This document shows, piece by piece, positions 51,447-60,527 of a stretch of 64,000 bases of DNA. The translations under genes were made by a program, and so were the position numbers. Source of the stretch: an actinobacterium LLX17 (lineage in GTDB: Bacteria > Actinomycetota > Actinomycetes > Propionibacteriales > Nocardioidaceae); the NCBI GenBank assembly GCA_000471045.1, contig KI301992.1, positions 2,843,452 through 2,907,451 of the forward strand, in the 5' to 3' direction. How positions within the stretch are numbered: the first letter of the stretch is position 1; every line of letters begins with the position of its first letter. The notes beneath the pieces were generated by a model. The model was not told the origin of the DNA. It worked only from the letters and a program-made list of their open reading frames with translations, and ran no database searches.

Positions 51447-51998
51447 TCAGGTGAGGCAGCCAGCGTGGGCGAGCGCCTGGCGGACGAGGTAGCCACGGCC
51501 ACCCTCGAGGTCGTTGAGCACCTCGGGCGTCGCGGCCTCGTCGGGCGTGAGCCACGACAGCTCGAGCGCGTCCTGGCGCGGAGCGCACTCGCCGGTGACC
51601 GGCACGACGTACGCGAGCGCGACGGCGTGCTGACGCGGGTCGAACAGCGGTGCCACGCCCGGCAGCGGGAAGTACTCCGCGACCGTGAACGGCACGAGGC
51701 TCGGGGGCAGCTGCGGGAACGCCGTGGGGCCGAGGTCCTTCTCGAGGTTGCGCAGCAGGGCGTCGCGCACCGACTCGCCGTGCAGCACCCGGCCCGAGAC
51801 GATCGTCCGGGTCATGGCGCCGGTGGTGGGCGAGCCGCGCAGCAGCAGTCCCACGTGCTCGACGGCGCCGAGGGCGTCGACCCGCACGGGCACGGCCTCC
51901 ACGTACAGGATCGGCACCCGCCCCCGGGTCTCGTCGAGGGCGAAGTCCGACAACCAGCCGGGGTTCGGGTCAGGGGTGCGCACGGACATGCCGTTCAT
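51447..51998 (-). CDS. DUF4916 (NUDIX-fold) protein with degenerate Nudix box
   Basis: A 183-residue protein of the actinobacterial DUF4916 group. The Nudix box region reads GRVLHGESVRDALLRNLEKDLG; against GX5EX7REUXEEXGU the catalytic REUXEE positions are changed (RN.., K and D for Glu), so classic Nudix hydrolysis is doubtful. The C-terminal LELSWLTPDEA is typical Nudix ending. Start ATG 51998, or ATG 51989. Confidence 0.75.
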   Translation of the reverse strand: MNGMSVRTPDPNPGWLSDFALDETRGRVPILYVEAVPVRVDALGAVEHVGLLLRGSPTTGAMTRTIVSGRVLHGESVRDALLRNLEKDLGPTAFPQLPPSLVPFTVAEYFPLPGVAPLFDPRQHAVALAYVVPVTGECAPRQDALELSWLTPDEAATPEVLNDLEGGRGYLVRQALAHAGCLT

Positions 51999-52026
51999 TG
52001 AACAGCACCCACCGCGAACGACGGCG

Positions 52027-52686
52027 TCAGGACGACACGGTGGTCACGCTCGCGGCGAGGACGGTCGTCATCAGCACCGCGTTCGTGGCCGCGATCGCCT
52101 GGCGGACTCCCTCGCTGGCCCAGTCCGCCTCCGCGACCTCCTTGGCCCGCGGCTTGGCGCGCTTGACCTCGCTGCGGTCGAGCACGAGCCCCAGCTGCTC
52201 GCCGGCCAGCAGCAACCCGATGAGTGGTCCGGTGCGACCGTCGGCCGGGTGTCCCGTCACCAGCACAGACCGCACGCCGTGCAGCAGCGACTCGCGGGCC
52301 GCGGTGTCGACCACGTCGACCCGTTCGACGGGGATGCCGAGCACCTTCTGTCCGCGCGAGCGGAGCCGCCCGGCCGCCGTGAGCTGCTCGACGACCCGCT
52401 TGCGACCCTTCTTGCCCAAGGTGCCGACGATCGCCTGCGGCTTCTGCCGGTCCTTGCCCTGCGCCCGGACGAAGGCCGCCTGCAGCACGGGGTCGTCGAC
52501 CGGGGTGCGGTCCGCCACGACCACGCGGGCCTTCTTGCCCACGCCGTCGAGCACCAGCCGGCCCTGCGCCACCAGGTCGAGGAGGAACGCCCCGCCGATC
52601 ATGGTGTCGCCGCTCATGGCGGAGAGACAGATCTTCCCCGACGACGGGTCGGTCGAGACGAGCACGAGGTCCTGCGCGATTCCCAT
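52027..52686 (-). CDS. GOLPH3/VPS74-family protein
   Basis: A 219-residue protein: MGIAQDLVLVSTDPSSGKICLSAMSGDTMIGGAFLLDLVAQGRLVLDG matches the conserved N-terminus of GPP34/GOLPH3 proteins, and GLLLAGEQLGLVLDRSEVKRAKPRAKEVAE the C-terminal part. In eukaryotes the family binds PI4P; the bacterial role is unknown. ATG 52686 is preferred over in-frame starts that run into the riboswitch. It is divergent from the thiamin-precursor transporter operon. Confidence 0.8.
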   Translation of the reverse strand: MGIAQDLVLVSTDPSSGKICLSAMSGDTMIGGAFLLDLVAQGRLVLDGVGKKARVVVADRTPVDDPVLQAAFVRAQGKDRQKPQAIVGTLGKKGRKRVVEQLTAAGRLRSRGQKVLGIPVERVDVVDTAARESLLHGVRSVLVTGHPADGRTGPLIGLLLAGEQLGLVLDRSEVKRAKPRAKEVAEADWASEGVRQAIAATNAVLMTTVLAASVTTVSS

Positions 52687-52691
52687 GCGAG

Positions 52692-52697
52692 TAGAGT
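52692..52697 (+). promoter_or_regulatory. -10 box of the TPP-riboswitch transcript
   Basis: TAGAGT, with transcription expected to begin near 52704, just before the aptamer. Confidence 0.5.
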
Positions 52698-52707
52698 CGC
52701 CCCCAAC

Positions 52708-52798
52708 GACAGGGGAGCGCCACCCGCAGAGGGCGCTGAGAGTGCGGATCAGCCGCAGACCCTTGAACCTGCTCCGGTTAGCACCGGCGAAGGGAGTC
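52708..52798 (+). promoter_or_regulatory. TPP riboswitch (THI element)
   Basis: Conserved aptamer strings occur in order: GACAGGGGAGC, GCTGAGAGTG, CAGACCCTTGAACCTG, CCGGTTAGCACCGGCGAAGGGAG-TC. The closing strand AGGGAG is also the ribosome binding site of the next gene, so thiamin diphosphate should block translation directly. Confidence 0.92.
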
Positions 52799-52801
52799 AT
52801 G

Positions 52802-53413
52802 ATGAGTTCTGCAACCGACCGCACGGTGAAGCCCGCGCGCTACCGCACCATCGACCTGGTCACGATCGCCACGCTCGGCGTCGCGTTCGGTGTCGTCTTC
52901 TGGGCCTGGGGGAAGCTCTACGGCGTCCTCGACCTGGCGGCCACGATCGGCTACGCCCCGGCGGGCGCGCTGCTCGGTGGCGGCTGGCTGATCGCCGGCG
53001 TCATCGGCGGCCTGATCGTGCGCCGGCCCGGTGCGGCGTTCGCGACCGAGCTGATCGCCGCGGCCATCAGCATGTTCGTGCTGGGCGGCACCGAGTGGGG
53101 CTTCACGGTCCTGGTCTCGGGCATCGTCCAGGGCATCGGTGCCGAGCTGGCGTTCCTCGCGTTCGCCTACCGCCTGTTCACGCTGCCCGTGGCCATGCTG
53201 GCGGGCGTGCTGGCGGGCATCGCCGGCGCGATCTACGAGGTCTTCTACTACTACCCGGACTGGAACCTCGGTCACCAGCTCGCGTACGGCGGGTTCTTCG
53301 CGGTGTCAGGTGCCGTGGTCGCGGGCCTGCTGGGCTGGTTGCTGGTGCGGGCGCTGGCCGAGGCGGGCGTGCTCGACGCGTTCGGCCCCGGCCGCGAGCG
53401 CGCCGACGCCTGA
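52802..53413 (+). CDS. ykoE: ECF transporter S component, YkoE-like (thiamin precursor)
   Basis: A 203-residue membrane protein with about six helices. The sequence RTIDLVTIATLGVAFGVVFWAWGKLY, GGGWLIAGVIGGLIVRRPGAAFATELIAA and EVFYYYPDW is YkoE-type. It gives substrate specificity, probably for hydroxymethylpyrimidine, to the ECF transporter built with the next two genes. The ATG at 52802 sits five bases after AGGGAG and is preferred over 52799. The TPP riboswitch controls it. Confidence 0.88.
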   Translation: MSSATDRTVKPARYRTIDLVTIATLGVAFGVVFWAWGKLYGVLDLAATIGYAPAGALLGGGWLIAGVIGGLIVRRPGAAFATELIAAAISMFVLGGTEWGFTVLVSGIVQGIGAELAFLAFAYRLFTLPVAMLAGVLAGIAGAIYEVFYYYPDWNLGHQLAYGGFFAVSGAVVAGLLGWLLVRALAEAGVLDAFGPGRERADA

Positions 53414-53419
53414 CCTCGC

Positions 53420-54847
53420 GTGAGCGAGCCGGGACAGGCGCGCTTCCGCGGATTCGGCTGGCGACCGCTCGGGCGGCGCGAGCCGGTCGTCGCCGACCTC
53501 GACCTGACGATCGAGGCCGGTCAGCGAGTGCTGCTCGCCGGCCCCAGCGGTGCCGGCAAGTCGACCTTGCTGCTGGCGCTGGTCGGCGCGCTGGGCCACA
53601 CGGTCGCCGGTGACGTCTCGGGATCGGCGGAGGCCGATGGTCGCGTGGGGCTGTTGCTGCAGAACCCGGGCGACGCACTGGTGGCCGAACGGATCGGTCG
53701 CGAGATCGCCTTCGGGCCCGAGAACCTCGGCCTGTCGCGCGACGAGATCGCGCGACGGGTCGACGCCGCCCGGGCCGCAGTGGCGCTGCCCTACCCGGTC
53801 GACCACCCGGTCGCGGCGTTGTCGGGTGGTGAGCAGCAGCGGCTCGCGCTCGCCGGCACCCTCGCGATGCAGCCCGGCCTGCTGCTGCTCGACGAGCCCA
53901 CCGCGATGCTCGACGCCGAGCACGCGGCCCACGTGCGAGAGTCCGTCGTCGACGTGGTCGACCGCACCGGCGCCACGCTCGTGGTGGTCGAGCACCACCT
54001 CGAGCCGTGGCTGGCCCACGTCGACCGCGTCGTGGTGCTCGGCGCCGACGGCACCGTGGTGGCCGACACGACGCCCGCGGCCTTCGTCGAGCACCATCGC
54101 GACGCGCTGGGTGCCCAAGGCGTGTGGATGCCCGGACTCGCCGCGCCCGTGCCGCAGCGTCCCGCGTCGGACCTGGTGCTGCCAGATGTCATGTCCGAGC
54201 CGCTGGTGACCGAGCACCTCGGCGTGACGTTGGTGCGGCGCGGACTGCGCGGATCGACGACGACCGTCGCCCTGCACGACGTCGACGCCCGGTTCGATCC
54301 CGGTGACGTCACGCTCGTGACCGGGCCCTCCGGCGCCGGCAAGTCCACGCTGGTGGCGGCGCTCGGCGGCCTGCAGGCGCCGACCGAGGGAGTCGTGCAC
54401 GGCTGGGGCGGGCCGCCGCACCGGTTGAAGTCGCCAGCGCTCGCGGCCCGCCTGGGCTGGGTCCCGCAGAATCCCGAGCACGGCCTGCTGGCCCGCACGG
54501 TCGCCGAGGAGGTCGTCCTCACCGCGGCCGCGCTCGACCGACCCGTCGACGTCGAGGCGGTCTTGGCGCACCTCGGGCTCGAGCACCTCGCGTCGGCCCA
54601 CCCGTTCCGGCTGTCCGGTGGCGAGCAACGTCGCCTCGCCCTGGCCGCCGCGCTCGCGCACCGACCCGGGGTGGTGCTGCTGGACGAGCCGACGGTCGGG
54701 CAGGACCGGTTGACCTGGGCCGCGATCGTCGGATGGATGCGAGCGGCGGCGGACGCGGGAGCTGTCGTGGTCGCGTCGAGCCACGACGCCGTGCTCGCCG
54801 ATGCTGCCGACGTCCGGGTAAGCCTCGCGGCGGGAGCTCGCACATGA
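53420..54847 (+). CDS. ykoD: ECF transporter double ATPase, YkoD-like
   Basis: A 475-residue protein holding two ABC ATPase units. Unit 1: AGPSGAGKSTLLLALVG, Q-loop LLLQNPGD, signature LSGGEQQRLALAG, Walker B LLLLDEPTAMLD. Unit 2: TGPSGAGKSTLVAALGG, WVPQNPEHG, LSGGEQRRLALAAAL, VVLLDEPTVGQD. Both look active. It energises uptake through the S and T components. GTG 53420 starts seven bases after ykoE; the stop overlaps the next ATG. Confidence 0.9.
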   Translation: MSEPGQARFRGFGWRPLGRREPVVADLDLTIEAGQRVLLAGPSGAGKSTLLLALVGALGHTVAGDVSGSAEADGRVGLLLQNPGDALVAERIGREIAFGPENLGLSRDEIARRVDAARAAVALPYPVDHPVAALSGGEQQRLALAGTLAMQPGLLLLDEPTAMLDAEHAAHVRESVVDVVDRTGATLVVVEHHLEPWLAHVDRVVVLGADGTVVADTTPAAFVEHHRDALGAQGVWMPGLAAPVPQRPASDLVLPDVMSEPLVTEHLGVTLVRRGLRGSTTTVALHDVDARFDPGDVTLVTGPSGAGKSTLVAALGGLQAPTEGVVHGWGGPPHRLKSPALAARLGWVPQNPEHGLLARTVAEEVVLTAAALDRPVDVEAVLAHLGLEHLASAHPFRLSGGEQRRLALAAALAHRPGVVLLDEPTVGQDRLTWAAIVGWMRAAADAGAVVVASSHDAVLADAADVRVSLAAGART

Positions 54848-55542
54848 GGCAGGCGGTCGTGCACGCGAACCCGCTGGCGCTGTGTGTCGTGGGCATCGCG
54901 GCGGTGCCCGGCTCCCTGGCCGTGCGCGACCTCGACACCGGCCTGATCGCCCTCGGTGCCTACCTGGTCGCGGTCCTGCTGCTGACGCCGTCGGTCCGGT
55001 ACGCGCTGATCTGCCTGGCGCTCGCAGGCTTCGCCGGGCTGACCGTCGCGTGGTCCACGTGGCGACTCGGCGGTCACGACGAGGCGCTGGCTGCGACGGC
55101 CGCCCTGCGCATCGTCGTGCTGGCGTGGCCCGGTGCCGTCGTCGCGGGGTACATCGATCCGACCCGTCTGGGCGACCATCTCGGGCAGAACCTGCGGCTG
55201 CCGGCCCGACCCGTGGTCGCCACCACTGCGTCGATGCAGCAGCTCGGAGCCCTGCTGGGCGACTGGCAGCAGATCGATCGTTCCCGACGGGCCCGCGGTG
55301 TCGGCCGGCACGGCGGCCCGCTCGCGCGCGCGAGGGTGGCCGGCTCCATGGTCTTCGCCTTGCTGGTCACGGCCCTGCGCGCCGGCACCGGGCGAGCCGT
55401 CGCGATGGACGCGCGCGGGTTCGACGAGGCCGGACGGCGCTCCTGGGCCGAGCCGGCGCCATGGTCGCGCCTCGACGTCGCCGCGGCCGTGATCGGACTC
55501 CTGCTCGCGGCCGTCCCGCTCGCCCTCCATCTGCTGCGCTGA
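54844..55542 (+). CDS. ykoC: ECF transporter T component (EcfT), YkoC-like
   Basis: A 232-residue membrane protein with EcfT features: membrane helices, then the coupling-helix motifs ARGVGRHGGPLARARVAG and, later, MDARGFDEAGRRSW (both A-R-G type). It links the ATPase to the S component. It overlaps ykoD by ATGA and closes the riboswitch operon. Confidence 0.88.
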   Translation: MRQAVVHANPLALCVVGIAAVPGSLAVRDLDTGLIALGAYLVAVLLLTPSVRYALICLALAGFAGLTVAWSTWRLGGHDEALAATAALRIVVLAWPGAVVAGYIDPTRLGDHLGQNLRLPARPVVATTASMQQLGALLGDWQQIDRSRRARGVGRHGGPLARARVAGSMVFALLVTALRAGTGRAVAMDARGFDEAGRRSWAEPAPWSRLDVAAAVIGLLLAAVPLALHLLR

Positions 55543-55598
55543 TCCGCGACGATCTTGCAGCCGTGGCCCCGGGGGTGGTCAGGAGTGGCGTGGGCCAC

Positions 55599-55604
55599 TA
55601 CGGT
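55599..55604 (+). promoter_or_regulatory. -10 box of the maoC operon
   Basis: TACGGT; predicted start near 55611, inside the operator that follows. Confidence 0.5.
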
Positions 55605-55608
55605 GGGA

Positions 55609-55626
55609 ACTAAGCAAGCGCTTAGT
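55609..55626. promoter_or_regulatory. TetR-type operator before the maoC operon
   Basis: ACTAAGC-AAGC-GCTTAGT, a seven-base-arm palindrome overlapping the expected start site, a repressing position. The regulator is not encoded here. Confidence 0.6.
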
Positions 55627-55645
55627 CCCTCCCGAAGGAGTCCCC

Positions 55646-56104
55646 ATGCCTCGCGTCTTCGCGAACCTCGACGAGTTCAAGGCCGCCGCCGGCACCGAGC
55701 TCGGCACCAGCGACTGGATCACCGTCACCCAGGAGCAGATCAACACGTTCGCCGACGCGACCGGCGACCACCAGTGGATCCACGTCGACCCCGAGCGCGC
55801 GGCCGGTGGCCCGTTCGGGACGACCATCGCCCACGGCTACCTGACGCTCTCGCTGCTGCCCGTGCTGCTGGAGAACGTCTTCGCGGTCGAGAAGATCGCC
55901 ATGGGTGTCAACTACGGCACCAACAAGGTGCGCTTCCCCAGTCCCGTGCCGGTCGACTCGCGCATCCGCGCCACGGCCACGCTCAAGGAGACGGTCGACA
56001 TCTCGATCGGCACCCAGATCACCATCACCGCCGTCGTCGAGCGCGAAGGTGCCGACAAGCCGGCCGTCGTGGCCGAGGTCGTCTACGTCTACGCGGGAGC
56101 CTGA
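55646..56104 (+). CDS. MaoC family (R)-enoyl-CoA hydratase
   Basis: A 152-residue single hotdog domain. The hydratase motif FADATGDHQWIHVDPERAAGGPFGTTIAHGYLTLSLLP holds the catalytic Asp and His. It hydrates enoyl-CoA to the (R)-3-hydroxy form. It has a GAAGGAG ribosome binding site. It begins a probable three-gene fatty-acid operon. Confidence 0.88.
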   Translation: MPRVFANLDEFKAAAGTELGTSDWITVTQEQINTFADATGDHQWIHVDPERAAGGPFGTTIAHGYLTLSLLPVLLENVFAVEKIAMGVNYGTNKVRFPSPVPVDSRIRATATLKETVDISIGTQITITAVVEREGADKPAVVAEVVYVYAGA

Positions 56105-56105
56105 C

Positions 56106-57362
56106 ATGCACTTCGGATACGACGAGAAGACCCAGGACCTGCTGGCGCAGGTCGGCTCGTTCATGGACGAGCACGTCTACCCGCTCGAGGGCACGCTGCA
56201 CGGCCAGCTCGCCGAGCGCGTCAAGAACGACGACTGGACCGTGCCGCCGGTCGTCGGCGAGGTCCGCGCGAAGGCCAAGGACGCGGGCCTGTGGAACTTC
56301 TTCCTGCCGGTCAACAGCCACCACGGCCCGCAGGAGGGTCCCTGGTCCGCCGCCGAGGTCGGCGCCGGGCTCACCAACCTGCAGTACGCGCCGATCGCCG
56401 AGCTGACCGGTCGTAGCATCCAGCTCGCCCCCGCGGCGTTCAACTGTGCAGCCCCCGACACCGGCAACATGGAGGTGCTGCACGCGTTCGGCACCGACGA
56501 GCAGAAGGAGCGCTACCTGCGCCCGCTGCTCGACGGCACGATCCGCTCGGCCTTCGCCATGACCGAGCCCGACGTCGCCTCGTCCGACGCGACCAACATC
56601 GGCCTGTCGATCGTCCGCGACGGCGACGACTACGTCATCAACGGCCGCAAGTGGTGGATCACCGGCGCGATGAACCCGGACTGCCAGGTGTTCATCGTCA
56701 TGGGCAAGACCGATCCCGACGCCGAGCGCCACCGCCAGCAGTCGATGATCCTCGTCGACCGCGACACCCCCGGCCTCGAGATCATCCGCGGCATGCACGT
56801 CTTCGGCTTCCACGACCGCGACCACGGCGGTCACGCCGAGATCGCGTTCCACGACGTGCGCGTGCCGGCCACCAACCTCGTCGGCGGCGAGGGCGACGGG
56901 TTCGCCATCGCGCAGGCCCGCCTCGGGCCCGGCCGCATTCACCACTGCATGCGCTCCCTCGGCATCGCCGAGCGCGCCATCGAGATGATGTGCCAGCGCG
57001 CCACGGGCCGTGTCGCCTTCGGCAAGCCGCTCTCGGACCAGGGCGTCGTGCGCGACTGGATCGCCGAGGCCCGCGTGCGCGTCGAGCAGCTGCGGTTGCT
57101 CGTGCTCAAGACCGCGTGGCTCATGGACACCGTGGGCAACCGCGGCGCCCACACTGAGATCCAGGCCATCAAGATCGCCACCCCGCAGACCGTGGAGTGG
57201 ATCCTCGACAAGGCCATCCAGACCCACGGCGCCGGCGGCATCGGCCAAGACTTCCCGCTCGCCGAGTGGTGGGCCGGCATGCGCACGCTGCGGTTCGCCG
57301 ACGGACCGGACGAGGTGCACAAGAACTCCCTCGCCCGCGCCGAGATCCGCAAGCACCGCTGA
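56106..57362 (+). CDS. Acyl-CoA dehydrogenase family protein
   Basis: A 418-residue acyl-CoA dehydrogenase starting one base after the hydratase stop. FAD-binding signatures: AFAMTEPDVASSDATNI and VINGRKWWITGAM. The active-site region is in the C-terminal bundle (QTHGAGGIGQDFPLAEWWAGMRTLRFADGPDEVHKNSLAR); in the ACAD10/11-like branch the catalytic Asp or Glu lies near DGPDEVH. It oxidises acyl-CoA esters, chain length unknown. Confidence 0.9.
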   Translation: MHFGYDEKTQDLLAQVGSFMDEHVYPLEGTLHGQLAERVKNDDWTVPPVVGEVRAKAKDAGLWNFFLPVNSHHGPQEGPWSAAEVGAGLTNLQYAPIAELTGRSIQLAPAAFNCAAPDTGNMEVLHAFGTDEQKERYLRPLLDGTIRSAFAMTEPDVASSDATNIGLSIVRDGDDYVINGRKWWITGAMNPDCQVFIVMGKTDPDAERHRQQSMILVDRDTPGLEIIRGMHVFGFHDRDHGGHAEIAFHDVRVPATNLVGGEGDGFAIAQARLGPGRIHHCMRSLGIAERAIEMMCQRATGRVAFGKPLSDQGVVRDWIAEARVRVEQLRLLVLKTAWLMDTVGNRGAHTEIQAIKIATPQTVEWILDKAIQTHGAGGIGQDFPLAEWWAGMRTLRFADGPDEVHKNSLARAEIRKHR

Positions 57363-57370
57363 GGCGCGTC

Positions 57371-58207
57371 GTGGAGATCGCGGGCAGGACCGCCGTCGTC
57401 ACCGGTGCCGCAGGCGGCATTGGGGCGGCGATGGCGCGTGAGCTTCTCGAGCGCGGCGCCACCGTCGTGCTGGGCGACCTCGATGCCGACCGGCTGGCCG
57501 TCACGGCCGCCGACCTGGCCATCGAGTTCGCCGACCGGGTGCACCAGTGGGCCGGCGACGTCACGACCGACGAGGGGGTGGCGGCGCTGCTGGCCGCTGC
57601 ACCCGGACCGGTCGACGTCTTCGTGGCCAACGCGGGCATCTTCCGCGGCTTCGGCCTCGAGGCCACGGCCGAGGAGTGGGCCGCCTCCTGGCAGGTCAAC
57701 GTCATGGGTCACGTGGCCGCGGCCAAGGCCCTCGTTCCGACGTGGACCGAGCGCGGCAGCGCTGATCGCCGCCCGGGGCCCGGCACCCCCGCCGGGGGCG
57801 CCTTCGTCAGCGTCGCCTCGGCCGCCGGCCTGCTGACCCAGCTCGGCTCGCCCACGTACTCCACCACCAAGCACGCCGCCGTCGGGTTCGCCGAGTGGCT
57901 CGCCGCCACCTACGGCGACCTCGGCGTGCAGGTCACGTGCGTCTGCCCCATGGGTGTGCGCACGCCGATGCTCGAGATGGGCGAGACCGCCGATGACCCC
58001 GACGCGCGCCTCGGCCAGAAGTCGGTCACCTCGGCCGGCGAGCCGGTCGATCCGCGCGAGGTCGCGGTCGTGGCGCTCGACGCGGTCGAGGCCGGTCGGT
58101 TCCTGGCGCTGCCGCACCCCGACGTCGACCGGATGCAGCAGCAGAAGGCTGCCGACCGCGACCGGTGGATCAACGGCATGCAGCGGTTCCGCCACTCCCT
58201 CGACTGA
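57371..58207 (+). CDS. Short-chain dehydrogenase/reductase
   Basis: A 278-residue SDR. GAAGGIGAAMARELLERG binds the cofactor, followed by NAGIF, active Ser in SVASAAGLL and YSTTKHA (Y-x-x-x-K). GTG 57371 lies eight bases after the dehydrogenase stop, so it is the third operon gene. It may act on a 3-hydroxyacyl intermediate, but that is inferred from context. Confidence 0.85.
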   Translation: MEIAGRTAVVTGAAGGIGAAMARELLERGATVVLGDLDADRLAVTAADLAIEFADRVHQWAGDVTTDEGVAALLAAAPGPVDVFVANAGIFRGFGLEATAEEWAASWQVNVMGHVAAAKALVPTWTERGSADRRPGPGTPAGGAFVSVASAAGLLTQLGSPTYSTTKHAAVGFAEWLAATYGDLGVQVTCVCPMGVRTPMLEMGETADDPDARLGQKSVTSAGEPVDPREVAVVALDAVEAGRFLALPHPDVDRMQQQKAADRDRWINGMQRFRHSLD

Positions 58208-58255
58208 GCCCTGACGCCCGAACTTAGGGCGCCTCCGCCCGACTAGGGTGGGTCC

Positions 58256-59032
58256 ATGGCCATCGAGCTCCGGACCCCCGCCCAGATCGACGAGATGCGC
58301 CCCGCCGGCGTGTTCGTGGGCGAGGTGCTGACGGCGCTGCGCGAGGCGGCCGACGTGGGGGTCAACCTCCTCGAGCTCAACGACCTCGCGCACGAGATGA
58401 TCCGCACGCGCGGCGCCGAGTCCTGCTACATCGACTACGCGCCGTCGTTCGGTCGCGGACCGTTCGGCAAGGTGCTGTGCACCTCGGTCAACGACGCCGT
58501 CCTGCACGGCCTGCCGCACGACTACAAGCTGGCCGACGGCGACCTGGTCAGCTTCGACTTCGCGGTCAGTGTCGACGGGTGGGTCGCCGACTCCGCCATC
58601 ACCGTGCCGGTCGGCACTGCGCGCCCCGAGGACGTGAAGCTCGTCGAGACGACGCAGAAGGCGCTCGACGCGGCCATCGCGGTGGCTCGCCCCGGCAAGA
58701 AGGTCGGCGACATCGGCCGCGCGATCGGTGACGTCGGCCGCGCTGCCGGGCTGCAGGTCAACACGCAGTTCGGTGGGCACGGGGTCGGGCGCACGATGCA
58801 CGGCGAGCCGCACATCCCCAACGACGGCCGGCCCGGTCGCGGCTACCCGCTGCAGCCCGGTCTGGTCATCGCGATCGAGCCGTGGTTCCTGCACACCACC
58901 GACGAGATCGTCATGGACCCCGACGGCTGGACCATCCGCAGCGCCGACGGCTCGCGCGGCGCGCACGTCGAGCACACGATCGCCATCACCGACGGCGATC
59001 CCATCGTCCTCACCGCCCGCGCCGCCGGCTGA
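58256..59032 (+). CDS. map: Methionine aminopeptidase, type I
   Basis: A 258-residue enzyme of the pita-bread fold. Metal ligands are visible: Asp in [17 protein letters not shown], the second Asp just after, His in [18 protein letters not shown], Glu in AIEPWFL and Glu in [12 protein letters not shown]. It removes the initiator methionine. ATG 58256 follows TAGGGT by six bases, giving a leaderless message. Secondary copies of map are common in actinomycetes. Confidence 0.9.
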   Translation: MAIELRTPAQIDEMRPAGVFVGEVLTALREAADVGVNLLELNDLAHEMIRTRGAESCYIDYAPSFGRGPFGKVLCTSVNDAVLHGLPHDYKLADGDLVSFDFAVSVDGWVADSAITVPVGTARPEDVKLVETTQKALDAAIAVARPGKKVGDIGRAIGDVGRAAGLQVNTQFGGHGVGRTMHGEPHIPNDGRPGRGYPLQPGLVIAIEPWFLHTTDEIVMDPDGWTIRSADGSRGAHVEHTIAITDGDPIVLTARAAG

Positions 59033-59042
59033 GGTACCCGCC

Positions 59043-60464
59043 TCAGGGGTGCGGGTCGACCGGGGTGGTGGGCCAGGCGGCGGCGGCCTCGAGCTGGGTG
59101 GCGAGGGCCAGCAGGTCGCCGTCGCGTCCGGCGTGCGAGCCGAGCATGACGCCGATCGGCAGTCCCTCGTGCGTGCCCATCGGGAGACTGACCGCCGGGA
59201 TGCCGGCCATGTTGTAGACGGCCGTGAACGGCGTGAACAGCAGCTCGCGGCGGTGGCCCTCGACCGGGTCGCCGGACTCGGTGAACCACGCGTGCGGCTG
59301 CGGCGGCAGCGCGAGCGTCGGCGTGAGGAAGGCGTCGAACCCGGCCAGGCCCGTCAGCACCTCGCGAGTCGTGAGCTCGAGGAACTGCATCGCTGCCGCC
59401 AGCTCGGCTGCGGTCTGGCGCGACCCGCGCTCGCGCCAGTAGCGGGTGGTGCCGCGCAGCATCGGCTCCGCCTCGGCCGGGATCGGCGCGGCCGCCATGC
59501 CGCTGCTCCACACCACGTTGAACTGCGGCTCCAGCTCGGCCGGGAAGGGGTTGGCCACCTCGACGACCTCGTGACCCAGGCGCTCCAGCAGGTCGCGAGC
59601 AGCGGCCCACACCGTTCGTACTCCGGGGTCGGTCTCGATGCCGGGCAGGTACGGATCGGCCCAGGCCGCGATGCGAAGCACGCCGGGGTCACGCTGCGCC
59701 TGCTCGGCGAACGGCACCGCGGGCGCCGGCACGTACCGGGCGTCGCCGGGCTGCGGGTGCGCCAGCACGTCGAGCAGCGCCGCGGCATCACGCACCGTGC
59801 GGGCGAGCGGGCCGTCGGACGCCAGTCCGCTCCAGTCGCTGCCCACCGGGCCAGGACTGACGCGCCCTCGCGTCGGCTTGACGCCCACCAGCCCGCAGCA
59901 GCTGGCGGGGATGCGGATGGAGCCACCGCCGTCACTGCCCAGCGCCAGTGGCACGAGTCCGGCCGAGACCGCCGCGGCCGCCCCGCCGCTCGAGCCGCCC
60001 GCGTTGCGCGTCGTGTCCCACGGGGTCGCGGCCACACCGACGACGTCGTTGTCGGTGTACGAGGAGAGGCCGAACTCGGGCGTGTTGCTCTTGCCGAGGC
60101 TGATCAGGCCCGCCTCGTGGACGAGCCGCACGACGTGCGCATCGACGTCGGGCACCTGCTCGGCCAGCAGGCGCGAACCCATCGTGGTGCGCACGCCCGC
60201 GGTGGAGGTGAGGTCCTTGATCGCGGTGGGCACCCCGCAGAACGGCGGAGCATCCGCAGTCGCCAGCCGGGCGTCGGCGACGCGGGCGGCCTCCAGTGCG
60301 GCGTCGGCCGTCACCGTCACGAAGGCACCGACGGCCGGGCCGACTCGGTCGACCCGCTCGAGGTGGTGCGTCACCAGCTCGACCGAGGAGACCTCGCGCC
60401 GCCGCAGCAAGGCGGCCTGGCCGTGCGCATCGAGCTGGTGCAGATCCGTCCCCGAGGAGGTCAT
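59043..60464 (-). CDS. Amidase (amidase signature family)
   Basis: A 473-residue amidase. The Ser-cisSer-Lys triad is visible as Lys in [11 protein letters not shown] (~83), Ser in [11 protein letters not shown] (~157) and the nucleophile in [12 protein letters not shown] (~182). Substrate unknown; it hydrolyses C-N bonds of small amides. ATG 60464 is the right start for the family; the longer in-frame stretch upstream runs through the divergent trhO gene. A CATGAT -10-like box lies six bases upstream. Confidence 0.88.
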   Translation of the reverse strand: MTSSGTDLHQLDAHGQAALLRRREVSSVELVTHHLERVDRVGPAVGAFVTVTADAALEAARVADARLATADAPPFCGVPTAIKDLTSTAGVRTTMGSRLLAEQVPDVDAHVVRLVHEAGLISLGKSNTPEFGLSSYTDNDVVGVAATPWDTTRNAGGSSGGAAAAVSAGLVPLALGSDGGGSIRIPASCCGLVGVKPTRGRVSPGPVGSDWSGLASDGPLARTVRDAAALLDVLAHPQPGDARYVPAPAVPFAEQAQRDPGVLRIAAWADPYLPGIETDPGVRTVWAAARDLLERLGHEVVEVANPFPAELEPQFNVVWSSGMAAAPIPAEAEPMLRGTTRYWRERGSRQTAAELAAAMQFLELTTREVLTGLAGFDAFLTPTLALPPQPHAWFTESGDPVEGHRRELLFTPFTAVYNMAGIPAVSLPMGTHEGLPIGVMLGSHAGRDGDLLALATQLEAAAAWPTTPVDPHP

Positions 60465-60527
60465 GTCCCCATCATGGCGCGCGCGCCCAGGTTTGCCTCG
60501 GGCCCTCCACCTCCGGACAATCACGGG

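Noticed and set aside
50173..51492. 439-codon plus-strand frame opposite the MFS gene
   Set aside because: Composition is His/Arg/Gly-rich and meaningless, while the minus frame shows clear membrane helices and a valid MFS motif.
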